Assembly (NCBI GenBank): GCA_030323885.1
Contig: CM059186.1
Coordinates: 22,215,849 to 22,279,848, forward strand
DNA from: Branchipolynoe longqiensis
Lineage: Eukaryota; Annelida; Polychaeta; Phyllodocida; Polynoidae
Length of the DNA: 64,000 nucleotides
Reading direction: 5' to 3'
Part shown: in pieces, positions 45,264 through 55,736 of the stretch
How the letters are laid out: the number at the start of each line of letters is the position of its first letter
How positions within the stretch are numbered: the first letter of the stretch is position 1
Translations under genes and position numbers: made by a program
The notes under the pieces: generated by a model
The model's database searches: none
The model's input: the letters and a program-made list of their open reading frames with translations, nothing else
Told to the model about the DNA's origin: nothing

Positions 45264-46275
45264 CCGCGTACTAGAAATAAAATGCTACACTTTGTGTTAG
45301 TTCGGTGGATAGGCAGTGTTCTGACGTCATAGGAAGTAAAGTCCCAACGAATAATCTATCTACTCAATGCTTCAGTGGATAGGCAGTGTGCTGACCTCAC
45401 AGTCTTTAACGTTCCAATAAACAAATAATATATGAACTCAAATGTGACACGTTGCATTACTACAGTAAATAGGCAGTATGCTAACGTCACAAGATGGAAA
45501 GTCGCAACAAACAAACAATCTATCTATTCAAATGTTAAATTTGCGTTACAACAGTGGATAGGCAGTATGCTAATGTCACAAGATGTAAAGTCGCAACAAA
45601 CAAACAATCTATCTACTTAAATGTTACATTTGCTTTAGTGACAAGTATTAATTTGATAAGTCATTGGTTTGACTCGACCGGGAATTGAACACTGGATAGG
45701 CAGTGTGCTGACGTCACAGTCTTTAACGTCCCAATACACAAATAATATATCTACTCAAATGTTACACATTGCATTACTACAGTAAATAGGCAGTATCCTA
45801 ACGTCAAAAGATGTAAAGTCATATCAAACAAACAATCTATCTACTCAAATGTTACATTTTCGTTAGTGACAAGTATCGATTTGATAAGTCATTGGTTTGA
45901 CTCAACCGGGAATTGAACACTGGATCGGCAGTGTGCTGACGTCACAGTCTTTAACGTCCGAATAAACAAATAGTATATCTACTCAAATGTTACATTTTCG
46001 TCAGTGACTAGTATCAATTTTATAAGTCATTGGGTTTGACTCGACCGGGAATTGAACACTGGATAGGCAATGTTCTGACTTCACAGTCTTTAACGTCCGA
46101 ATAAACAAATAACATATCTACTCAAATGTTACATTTGCGTTAGTGACTAGTATCAATTTTATAAGTCATTGGGTTTGACTGCACTGGGAATTGAACACTG
46201 GATAGGCATCACAGGAAGTAAAGTCACAACACACAATCTCCTTAGATGTGACACTTTGCGTTACCACATTGGGTA
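45264..46275. repeat. Complex tandem array, units about 110-150 bp
   Basis: Unit GATAGGCAGTGTGCTGACGT - CACAGTCTTTAACGTCC - AATAAACAAATAATATATCT - ACTCAAATGTTACATTTGCG. In several units it is followed by a SINE-derived piece, AAGTCATTGGTTTGACTCGA. About 8 units. The array resumes at 46810-46965 after two SINEs. Confidence 0.85.
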
Positions 46276-46278
46276 GGC

Positions 46279-46608
46279 ACCGGACGCGGTGGCCGATTCG
46301 GTAGAGCGCATGCCTCCCGTGCGGAAGGTCGGGAAGTTCAATTCCCGGTCGAGTCAAACCGATGACTTATCAAATTGATACTTGTCACTACCTAGACAGG
46401 CGCTCGTCATTATTAGGACAGGGCAAGGACTGGTGTGCTCAGTGTCAGGATAAGGTGACTGAGTGGGGTACCAGGTCATGGTGCTGGTGGCCTGGTTTCC
46501 CAGTGGGACAGCACTATAAAGTCACCATGAGTGCACACTGTCACAAGTCGGTACCCGTCCTGATATGACCTTACATGTTGCTAGGACGTAAATCAACAAC
46601 AAACAAAC
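46279..46608 (+). mobile_element. Dominant SINE, full length, type A
   Basis: Head GCGGTGGCCGATTCGGTAGA, one-base insertion before the B box (GAAGTTCAATTCCCGG), tail AATCAACAACAAACAAAC. Confidence 0.9.
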
Positions 46609-46808
46609 CTAGCCTGGCGCTCAGCATTACTAGGATAGGAGACAATGTAAGGATAATGCGAGTGAGCGGGATATCGGATCATGGTGCTTGCGGCCTGGTT
46701 TCCCAGTGGGGCAGCACTATATATTCGCCATGAGTGTGTACTGTCACAAGTCGGTACCCGTCCTGATTTGACTTTAGATGTTGCTAGGACGTAAAAACAC
46801 AAAGAAAC
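46609..46808 (+). mobile_element. Dominant SINE, 5'-truncated, directly abutting the previous copy
   Basis: Begins CTAGCCTGGCGCTCAGCATT; tail GTAAAAACACAAAGAAAC. Tandem arrangement within the 45-47 kb array. Confidence 0.85.
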
Positions 46809-46809
46809 A

Positions 46810-46965
46810 GTTTACACAAATGTTACACTTTCTGTTACCACAGTGGATAGGCAGTGTGCTGAACTCATAGGATGTAAATCCCAACAAATAAACAAGCAAT
46901 CTATTTACTCAAATGTGAGACTTCGCGTTACCACAGTGGATATGCAGTGTGCTGACATCACCTTC
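46810..46965. repeat. Continuation of the complex tandem array
   Basis: Two more units: GTGGATAGGCAGTGTGCTGA and GTGGATATGCAGTGTGCTGA. Confidence 0.8.
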
Positions 46966-47274
46966 CTACCAGTTTTACTAACTGACTTCGTTCGCCCACC
47001 AGACACCTTCGGGTATTTCCATTAGACTGATCCAATCACCCTGCCCACAACCACTAGCCGGTGTAATCTTCAACCCATGGTTTATTTGTCTATATGTTAT
47101 TTTCTTTCTTTTTTAATGTCTGTGTATGATTTATTATGGAAACTTTGACATAAGTACATTTCTATTTTGACATACACAACGATATTTAAAGAATCCTATT
47201 ATTTGAAAGTTTGTCATGAAGGAAGGTGGGTGGGGAAATTGTACACCAGTGGAGGGCCCTAGCTGGGTTAGCGG
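46966..47274. other. No gene recognised
   Basis: AT-rich sequence with TTTTCTTTCTTTTTTAATG. No feature identified. Confidence 0.4.
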
Positions 47275-47276
47275 TA

Positions 47277-47680
47277 GATAAAAGATTCACCCCGTACTTA
47301 CAGTACAGGGGGTAACGACAACCTAGTCTAAATACGGGCGAAAATAGCTTTAGTATGGAACAGAAAGTAGAATGCCTGGCACCAGTGACAAATGGTTACT
47401 TATATTGGCACAGAGTTGGTGAAATGGGAGAGAATGCAAAAATACAAGATGGCGGCCATAGAACGCCATTGATTTCACTTTTAAATCTTATTAAACTATA
47501 TGTTTTATTATATTTTTCAACTCAATGGTAGCAGGGAAATATGAAGACATATACAAAGAATAAATGTTGCTTCTTAGATTGTGAAATTAGGCTCTGATTT
47601 CATTTCCCCGATTTTTCGACCATTTTTATATAGGGCTGGTATTCACCCCTGTACTACAAGTACGGGGTGGATCTTTTATC
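47277..47680. mobile_element. 404-bp TA-flanked MITE, copy 1
   Basis: Inverted ends GATAAAAGATTCACCCCGTA and GATAAAAGATCCACCCCGTA. TA at 47275-47276 and 47681-47682. Non-coding. Confidence 0.9.
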
Positions 47681-47846
47681 TAGGTTAGTGGCTGCTGAGT
47701 GTGTGGTGGAGAAGCTAGGGTGCCTGCCTTATGGTGTGGAACTATAACTGACTGGTGGGGAGTAGAGTAGAGGACCCTGGGAAGTGTGGAAGGTGTGGTC
47801 ATGGAAATGAAATCAAAAACCTCCCTGATCTGAATTTACATGTTAG

Positions 47847-48112
47847 CTAGGGTTTTACATCCTATCAATATCTAAGGCCAAATCAGGACAGGTACCGACT
47901 TGTGACAGTGTGTCCTCATGGCGATTTTATCGTGCTGCCCTACTGGGAGACCAGTCCAGCAGCACCGTAACTAAATATCCCACTCAGTCACATTATCATG
48001 ATACCGAGCAAGCCAGTCCTTGTCCTGGCCTAGTAATGCCGAGTGCCAGGCTTGTTTGTCACAGATATCGATATTGTAAGTCATTGGTTTGACTGAGCCG
48101 GGTATTTTGGAA
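47847..48112 (-). mobile_element. Dominant SINE, head truncated
   Basis: From AGGGTTTTACATCCTATCAA to TTGACTGAGCCGGGT on the plus strand. Confidence 0.82.
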
Positions 48113-48137
48113 CCCTCGAACTTCTGCACGGGAATCC

Positions 48138-48442
48138 AGCCAGGCTTTCCGTGTGGAAGGTTGGGAGTTCGATTCCCGGTCGACTCAAACCAATGACTTG
48201 CAAAATTGGTGCCTGTCGCTGCCTAGCCTGGCGCTCAGCATTATTCGGATAAGGCAAGGACTGGTTAGCTCAGTGTCAGGATAATGTGACTGAGTGGGAT
48301 ATCGGGTCATGATGCTGGCAGCCTGTTCTGCCAGTGACGCAGTACTATAAAGTCACCATGCATGCATTCTGTCACAAGTCGATACTGATCCTGATATGAC
48401 CTGAGATGTTGCCAGGATGTAAAACTCCAACAAACAAACAAA
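48138..48442 (+). mobile_element. Dominant SINE, A-box end missing
   Basis: CAGCCAGGCTTTCCGTGTGG, B-box-like GAGTTCGATTCCCGG, tail ACTCCAACAAACAAAC. Confidence 0.87.
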
Positions 48443-48667
48443 CACAGCGTATTTACGTTCCATCGGGTTCCAAATATGGTCTCAAATTAGAACCCGCTGA
48501 AATGCATCTCGCCGGGATCTGGTATTTTAGAACTGGTGCCTGCTAAATATTGTAGTGCACGCAGACTCTATTCAGACTGGTTGGTTCCTGATTCCCCGGC
48601 ACTCCATAATAAAATATATTGAGAAACCTACACATTTCCAGGCTATGGAAAAAGTAAAGCCATAGAC

Positions 48668-48720
48668 AGACACTCACACACACACTCACACACTCACACA
48701 CTCACACACACACACACAAA
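48668..48720. repeat. CACACT/CA simple repeat
   Basis: ACACTCACACACACACTCAC-type run. Confidence 0.85.
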
Positions 48721-48899
48721 ACCGCCACCCCGCCAGATCCACGATATATGATATTCGATATGTGATATGTTTGCATGGCTTCCAACTGACACATTCCATG
48801 AGATACAATGTGATATGTGTCAGGCAGATATGTAATCACACGTGTCAGTGTGTGTCAGTGCTACTTTTTTTCTTTTTTTCTTGTGATGGGTGTATTTTA

Positions 48900-49303
48900 G
48901 ATAAAAGATTCACCCGGTACTTGTAGTACACGGGTGAAGATCAGCCTTATATAAATACGGGCGAAAATAGCGTTAGTATGGAACATCACCTAGAAACTGT
49001 GGCTCCAGTATCAAATGCCTACTTATATCGGCACAGATTTGGTGAAATGGGAGAGAATGCAAAAAGACAAGATGGCGGCCGCAGAACGCCGTCGATTTCA
49101 CTTTTAAATCTGATTAAACTAGATATTATATTATATTTTTCAACTCAAAGATAGCGGGCTATTAATAAGACATATGTAAAGAATAAATGTTGCATCTTAC
49201 ATTGTGAAATTAGGCTCTCAATTCTTTGACCCGTTTTTTCGCCACCTTTTACATAGGGTTGGTTTGCACCCCTACTGCAGCAGTACGGGGTGAATCTTGT
49301 ATC
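48900..49303. mobile_element. 404-bp TA-flanked MITE, copy 2
   Basis: Same length as copy 1. Ends GATAAAAGATTCACCCGGTA and GATACAAGATTCACCCCGTA. TA at 48898-48899 and 49304-49305. More diverged than copies 1 and 3. Confidence 0.88.
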
Positions 49304-49307
49304 TAGG

Positions 49308-49440
49308 TGTATTTATGCTGGTAAGTCTAATGACTTGTTTTCGCCGCTAGACAGTAATAGTCTTGTGACTCCCCTCTTCTTTTTATCACTTTCAGTTGTT
49401 GTATACCCAACGACTGCATGCATTCTTTCTCTGTTTGTAA
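49308..49440 (+). mobile_element. Small dispersed element, partial copy
   Basis: CGCTAGACAGTAATAGTCTT and TTTTTATCACTTTCAGTTGT are shared, reverse-complemented, with the insertion at 53041-53216. Type unknown. Confidence 0.6.
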
Positions 49441-49615
49441 GCATTCTCCCACATCCCCCAAACATCTGTGAGTTTGTTCGTTCTACAATCGGATAATTGT
49501 TTGGTTACCGATAGTTAATTTCTCTGAATGGCTTGCACAAGTTTGTGCACCGAAGTATACTGATTATTACATGGACAAAATCGAGTTGATCCCATATCGT
49601 GTCCGCTGTAAGAAT

Positions 49616-49676
49616 AAACGATTTCCACCACCAACCCTACTGCTGTAAGAGGTGGGGTTGGTGGTGGAAATCGTTT
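49616..49676. other. Perfect 22-bp stem hairpin
   Basis: Arms 49616-49637 and 49655-49676 are perfectly complementary (core TTTCCACCACCAACCC / GGGTTGGTGGTGGAAA), separated by 17 nt. See findings. Confidence 0.9.
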
Positions 49677-49724
49677 TGTGGGTAGCATCTCGCTGTGCAA
49701 CATTTGCTGTTATGCTGGAGAGTA

Positions 49725-50965
49725 TAATGCTCGAATCTGTGGCTGTGTAGGCAGGCTATGGTGAAAACAAAACAGGCAAAGAGAAAGGAAGAGTATAAAG
49801 TGTAAAGAAGAAGAGTCCAGCCCTCTGGGGCCGTATGCATGAATCAGAGTTAGGGCTCTAACCACGGCTAGGGTAGCTCCACCCGGCTAAAGTTGGAAAA
49901 TCTGCATGCATGAGCTGGTGCCAGCGCTAGCCGCCGACCGTAGCCTAGGCTAAGCTACCCTGATTACAAGTCAGGTTTAACTGCTAGCCGCGCTGGTTAG
50001 TGTGCGTGTGTGGCTCTCAATCTATTCAATGCTGTCATATTTAACAGAATTACGTACGCCATAAGTGAAATTTGATCAATTTAACCTTAAATGCGAAGCG
50101 ATATTAATGCTGCTGCCGCATCAGCGGCGATATTAATATTTTCGAATCGACGAATGTAAAGTAAACAAATCGCCGCTGCCGCAGCAACATCGATATCCAT
50201 ACTGTCCAACGTCAACTAAACATGGCCACCGCCGTCGCCACCGTATTGGCGGCAATATATTTGGCCCAAATCTATTAAATGCTGTCATTTTTAACGTAAT
50301 TACATATGCCATAAGTGAAATTTAATCAAATTAACCCTAAATTCGAACTGATATTAACGCTCCCGCTGCATTGGCAGCCTTATTCATATTGTCAAAACGA
50401 GGGAATTCCCAAATCTATAAATAATTTCACGGTTAGCTATCCGTCCCGGCTAGTACATTGATGCATACGGCTTGACCTAATTAACCAAGGCCCTCCTAGC
50501 CGCGGATAGCTATCCCAGAGCTAGCTCCTAGCTCCGGCTAAGCCTAACTCTGATTCATGCATACGGGCCCAGGTGGATTGCTTATATAGTTACATGGGTT
50601 CATTGTAGAGTATCACCCCACCCCTTTCCTCCAATGGGAATCAAACATTCTTGGCCCTACCAATAGGGCTCCAACATCCCTGGTCCCCATGGATACCAGT
50701 GGTCTGCCCACCACCACAAGCTCTATGACCCCATGGCTACCATCAACCTTGACCTTTTGAGTGTGGCGATCTCTATCCCAGCAGAGGGTGTAGGCCCTGA
50801 GTGCACTCACACCCAGACCTGCCAGCACCACGATGTCTAGTTACATCCCATTCAGGCACCACCAACCCATAGATATATACATACATGCGCCTTATCACAT
50901 ACACTGATCAGTAATAGAACATTTGCATTCCCCCCCTATGCCGAATATCGGAATATTTTACAATT
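49725..50965. repeat. Dispersed repeat R, copy 3, split by element M4
   Basis: Left part 49725-49826 (GCTCGAATCTGTGGCTGTGT...) and right part 50571-50965 (to CGGAATATTTTACA). Continuous in copies 1 and 2. Confidence 0.7.
49827..50570. mobile_element. GGGCCC-TATGCATG element M4, complete, inserted in repeat R
   Basis: Ends GGGGCCGTATGCATGAATCA and, inverted, GGGCCCGTATGCATGAATCA, leading inward to AGAGTTAGG. The arms carry CTAGCCGCG/GCTAGGG words rather than the GTTAGCG words of M3, while the central body is shared with M1 and M3. Confidence 0.8.
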
Positions 50966-50967
50966 TG

Positions 50968-51050
50968 TTAGGACGTGAAACGACAACAAAACAAATTATT
51001 GTGTATGTAGGTCATTTGTTGGGCCTTTACAACCTAGCAACGTCTAAGGT
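50968..51050. mobile_element. SINE tail fragments in opposite orientation
   Basis: GTTAGGACGTGAAACGACAA (+) at 50968 and TACAACCTAGCAACGTCTAA (-) at about 51028. Confidence 0.6.
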
Positions 51051-51135
51051 AATTTTCTTCTGGCGCGCAGCAGTCCGTTGTAGTAGTAGTAATAAGGGAA
51101 AGAGGAAGAGAAAGAGGATCAGAAGTTGGAGTAAT

Positions 51136-51459
51136 GTTTGTTTGGGTTTTATATCCTGGCAACATTTAAGGCGATATCAGGACGGGTTCCGACTTGTGAG
51201 AGTCCGCACTCATAGCGAATGTATAGCGTTGCCCGGTTGGGAGACCAGGCCACTGGCACCATGACCCGATTTCCAATCCGGTCATATTATCCTAATACTG
51301 AGCAAACCAGTATTTGCCCTATCCTAGCAATGCTGAGCGCCAATCTAGGTAGTGATAACTATACATTTTGTGAGTCATCGGTTTGACTTGGTCCGGATTC
51401 GAACTTCCGATCTTTTGCAAGGGATGCGTCCGCTCTACTGATTCGGCCACCATGTCCTG
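51136..51459 (-). mobile_element. Dominant SINE, full length, type A
   Basis: From TGTTTGTTTGGGTTTTATAT to the head CTGATTCGGCCACCATGTCC (plus-strand reading). Confidence 0.88.
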
Positions 51460-51486
51460 CAGTAGTATATGGAAAGAGTATTGAGA

Positions 51487-51780
51487 CCCAGGTGCGGGAG
51501 GTCGGAGTTCGGTTCCCGGTCGAATCAAGCCAATGACATATCAAATCGATACTTATTGCTTCCTAGTCAGGCGCCCAGCATTAATAGGATAGGGCAGGGA
51601 CTGGTTAGCTCAGTGTCAGGATAATGTGATTTGAGTTGGATATCGGGTCATGTTGCTGGCGGCCTGATTTTGCAGTGGGGCAGCACTATAAAAATCGCCA
51701 TGACTCCGCACTGTCACAAGTCGGTACCCGTCCTGATATTACCTTGGATGTTGCCAGGACATAAAACTCCGACAACCAAC
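51487..51780 (+). mobile_element. Dominant SINE, A-box end missing
   Basis: GGTGCGGGAGGTCGGAGTTC through CTCCGACAACCAAC. Lies 27 bp from the opposite-strand copy, forming a potential head-to-head hairpin. Confidence 0.87.
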
Positions 51781-52058
51781 AATCAAATCAAGCAAGCTAA
51801 AAATATGTCTGAATACAAATATATCTGACCCAGCTGAGTCGATAGCGTGTGTATCTGGACGATGTGAATAGATATAGGTTTGAGTCTCAGAATTAGGCTC
51901 TGGGTGGATGTGAACACGTGCGTGTTATGTGATCATGGTCATTGATCCGCAACTTGTTGGCGCGTCATGGCTCAGTTAGCTCCAAGGGAGCATGTGCACA
52001 TTATGGCTTGCGGTGGATGGACCGCATTTACTATGTGAAAGCTGTTGGGTGTATAGTA

Positions 52059-52462
52059 GATAAAAGATTCACCCCGTACTTACAGTACAGGGGTGAACGA
52101 CAACGTAGTCTAAATACGGGCGAAAATAGCTTTAGTATGGAACAGGAAGGAGAATGCCTGGCACCAGTGTCAAATGGTTACTTATATCGGCACAGAGTTG
52201 GTGAAATGGGAGACAATGCAAAAAGACACGATGGCGGCCATAGAACGCCATCGGTTTCACTTTTAATTCTTATTAAACTAAATGTTTTATTATATTATTC
52301 AACTCAAAGGTAGCGGGGAAATATGAAGACATATACAAAGAATAAATGTTGCTTCTTAGATTGTGAAATTAGTCTCTGATTTAATTTCCCCGCTTTTTCG
52401 ACCGTTTTTATATAGGGCTGGTATTCACCCCTGTACTACAAGTACGGGGTGGATCTTTTATC
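52059..52462. mobile_element. 404-bp TA-flanked MITE, copy 3
   Basis: Ends as in copy 1. TA at 52057-52058 and 52463-52464. Exactly 404 bp again. Confidence 0.9.
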
Positions 52463-52796
52463 TAGGTGTATAGATGCAGTTACCAAGTAACAAGCGAGAA
52501 ATGTCATTGTACTTTGGAGCCAACTTTTAGACTATCAGTGTAGGGGGGAGTGGAAGTGTTTTCGAGGTTTTATTTGGGGTGGGGCTCGGGATTGTTTAAT
52601 TAAATACTTGTTTTGAAAAGTGTTAACTAAACAACCAAGTTTGAAAGATATTGGCAATACAAATTATACTTTTCCTCCCGAACTTGATGTTGCTATCTAT
52701 AGCTCATATGATGTCTATTTCGTCCCTAATTTCATGTCGCTGTTAATTGTTAATGCCCACCCAAATTCCATAAACATAGATCTTCGCCTTAAATTC

Positions 52797-53302
52797 CTGT
52801 CGCGGTGGTTGAATCAGTAGGGCGCAGGCCTCCCGCGCTGGAAATCGCAAGTTAAATTCCCGGCCGAGTCAATCCAATGACTTGGAAAATTGATACTTGT
52901 CACTTCCTACCTTGGTGTTCAGCATCAATAGGATAGGGCAAGGACTGGTTAGCTCAGTGTCAGGATAATGTGCCTGAAATTGGGTCATGGTGTTGGTGGC
53001 CTGATTTCTCAGTGGGGCAAAACTATTAAGTTGCCATGAGTACCTCGAACACACAGAGAAAGAATGCATGCAGTAGATAGCTACACAACAACTGAAAGTG
53101 ATAAAAACAAGGGCAGTCACAAGACTATTACTGTCTAGCAGCGAAAATAATTCGTTACACTTAGCTGTTATGGGCAGCATAAATTCACCCAGCACTAAAA
53201 AGAAAACACACACAGAATGAGTGTGCACTGTCACAGAGCGGTACCCGTCCTGATATTACCTCAGATGTTGCCAGGATGTAAACCTCCAATAACCAACCAA
53301 CC
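52797..53302 (+). mobile_element. Dominant SINE interrupted by a 176-bp insertion
   Basis: Head GCGGTGGTTGAATCAGTAGG, body to CCATGAG (53040), insertion, then ATGAGTGTGCACTGTCAC and tail CCAATAACCAACCAACC. Confidence 0.88.
53041..53216 (-). mobile_element. Small element inserted in a SINE with 5-bp target duplication
   Basis: ATGAG is repeated at 53036-53040 and 53217-53221. On the minus strand it carries CTAGACAGTAATAGTCTTGT and TTTTTATCACTTTCAGTTGT, as at 49308-49440. Confidence 0.7.
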
Positions 53303-53744
53303 ACTCGTCCTAAAATAATACTAACAATACATTATAGTTGTACTATAATGAACTAAGTTTAATTTATACATACAGCACACAACTTACGTAATTATAGTCA
53401 GTAATGGCAATACTTAGTATGCACAACTTGGGCGCGATTGAGTGCAACACCTAAATGAATGATCCTCATGGACAATAGTTGGATGCTCACATTTAGGAGC
53501 CTCATTTGGAAGTCTGGGCACATCACGTGACCTAAGCCGTGCTTTGCGACATCTGCAGTCAAAAGCAATTTGCACACGTTACATTGTTTTAAATACGGCG
53601 CCGTAGGCTTGAAAGCCTTAGCAATAAAATAGTTGTGTAAAGTTTAAAAACTAAACAAAAGTAAGTTTAAACAGAAAAAAAAAGAAAGAAAGAAAGAATG
53701 AAAAAAAAGGTAACCAGATTGAGGAATGAGATGCTCTTGGAACA
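53303..53744. other. No gene recognised
   Basis: AT-rich apparently unique sequence ending in an A/G-rich run (53670-53715). Confidence 0.4.
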
Positions 53745-53748
53745 TTAA

Positions 53749-54068
53749 AGCTGCATAAATGAAAATATCAAACTTTTAAAACCAAAACACTGATTTAGAT
53801 TTGATTCTATATATCTAACTTAGATACCGATGTACTTATTAAGCATGTGTTGCCACATAATAGGGAATATCAAGTTAATTTAATATAATGTGCAACTGCT
53901 GAAGCCTATGTGCACACTTGCCCAAATTGGCATATTTTCTTTTCAAATATCTCAAAAGTTAACTATTTTAAATAATAGTTACCCCAAGCTAAAGTAAGAT
54001 ATAATGATCAATTTAATATATTTATCTTAGAAAATGACTGAAACTGAAAAGCATCGGAGTGTGTAACT
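53749..54068. mobile_element. TTAA-flanked MITE Q, copy 4
   Basis: Starts AGCTGCATAAATGAAAATAT. TTAA at 53745-53748 and 54069-54072. Collinear with copy 3. Confidence 0.82.
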
Positions 54069-54270
54069 TTAATGGTTTAATTCCACGTTTTGGAAAACAA
54101 CAAGAACACCAACAACATCAGAAATGGCAGGAGTTGGCCAACCATAGGCGTGATAGCTGACGGTTTGAACATTACCGAACATGACGTCAGCATGCCCGGG
54201 CAGACGACATTTTGCCACCACCTGACGCCCGACGATGCTATCGTACGAGTAGACGGGTCTGGGAGCCTAA

Positions 54271-54512
54271 AGCTAAGATTCCATATACGCGGAATTCGAG
54301 TGCGAGTGCGAGTGCGAGTGCGAGTGCAAATGCGAATGCGAATGCGAATGCGAATGCAAACGCTGCCTCATTTGCCATATACAGGAAACAGCAGGAACAT
54401 TGACTTTCCTTCACAATTTGTAGAAAAAAAAGTCCAAACATCGCCTCGGTATCTATGCCGCATGTCGCAATCGCATTCACACGCCGCATACCGCATATAT
54501 GGAATCTTAGCT
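54271..54512. mobile_element. Harbinger-like short MITE with AATGCG/GTGCGA words
   Basis: Inverted ends AGCTAAGATTCCATATACGC and AGCTAAGATTCCATATATGC. TAA on both sides (54268-54270 and 54513-54515). The left arm has GTGCGAGTGCGAGTGCGAGT then AATGCG repeats; the right arm has CATACCGCATA. Confidence 0.82.
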
Positions 54513-54734
54513 TAAGTCACTGACTGGCCCGGCCCTCTTTCCCGCCCTTGAAGCCTGAGGAATCGGTGGCGTCGTGCCTGTGATTATCGACATGAGGAAC
54601 GGCGACAGGTGGCGCCTCCGTCCCTGGGCGGGCAGCTTTACGGGACGGCCCGGTGGTTAAAGTGTGCACCGTGCCTGCGCAGTGGCGTCATTAGACACGT
54701 CACGGCCGTGTGGGTCGGCAGCTTACACTAGTTA

Positions 54735-55619
54735 TGGTGCTGTCACACTACGACGTTTCCCCCGGCGCGCCGCCAATGCGCAAGATATTTGCTAGGACTA
54801 GAGACACGTCCAACTTTTCAGCGTTGTGGGAGAAAGTTTGAACGGGTGCAACGTGTTAGTGGTGTGTTGGTGGCGTGTTATTGGCGTGTTAGTAGCGTGT
54901 CATTGGCGTTTTGGTAGCGTGTTGGTTGGTGGCGTGTTGGTGGCGTGTTATTGGCGTGTTAGGAGCGTGTCATTGGCGTTTTGGTAGCGTGTTGGTAGCG
55001 TGTTGGTGGTGTGCCTGTGGCGTGTTGGTGGCATGTAGGCAGCGCGTTGGTATCGTGTTAGTAGCGTGTCAACGCATACATAGCCACCACCCACATGTCA
55101 GGACGTGCCAGCAGCGCATCCACACCCGCCGCCAATGCATCCAGGTGCGCCAGCAACACGTCCAACGCCCCGAGAAACGCTGGAGCAACCCCAATGGCGT
55201 GCCCACTACCCGTCGATGGGACATTGCAGACGCGCCGACAGAACAGTCGCAGTTTGGCGAAAAAAATGCCAACGTTAACCGACGTTGATCAACGATCTGC
55301 CAGCGTTCCACCGGCGCGCCGGCAACGGGTGTCGACGTGTTGGTAACATGTCCGCAACACGCGCTCCAACCCGTCGGAGTGCGTCGGTCCACGTCGAAAG
55401 TTTTGTGCAAGCACAAAACGATCAGCACGCACCGACGGCCGACAATGGGCGCCGATGTGTCGGTACACACGTGTCGGTACACACATACCGACGTGTACCG
55501 ACATGTACCGATGCGCTGTTAACGCGCCGTTAACGTGTCCTGACGCGTCCCGTCGTTTCGACCAAAAAGGCAACACGTCGACACGCGTTGGGGCGAAACG
55601 TCGTAGTGTGACAGCACCA
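54735..55619. mobile_element. Harbinger-like MITE H4 (GGCGTGTTAGTAGCGTG words)
   Basis: Inverted ends TGGTGCTGTCACACTACGAC match perfectly and extend to CGTTTC. TTA on both sides (54732-54734 and 55620-55622). The left arm repeats GGCGTGTTGGTGGCGTGTTA; the right arm holds the inverted CAACACGTCC/CGCCGTTAACGCG words. AAAGTTTTGTGCAAGCACAA at 55397-55416. Non-coding despite several open frames. Confidence 0.87.
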
Positions 55620-55736
55620 TTACAGCAACACTTTAGAGCATAGCTCTCTTGCGCGACGGCTGTGTGCGGGGTGAGTGGGTGAGTGTGTGGGGGGGGGGGG
55701 GAGTGAGTGAGTGGGTGAGTGAGTGTGTGTGTGATT

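Noticed and set aside
54911..55643. Overlapping 60-140-codon frames on both strands
   Set aside because: They lie inside the H4 MITE and follow its GGCGTGTTAG words; no domain.
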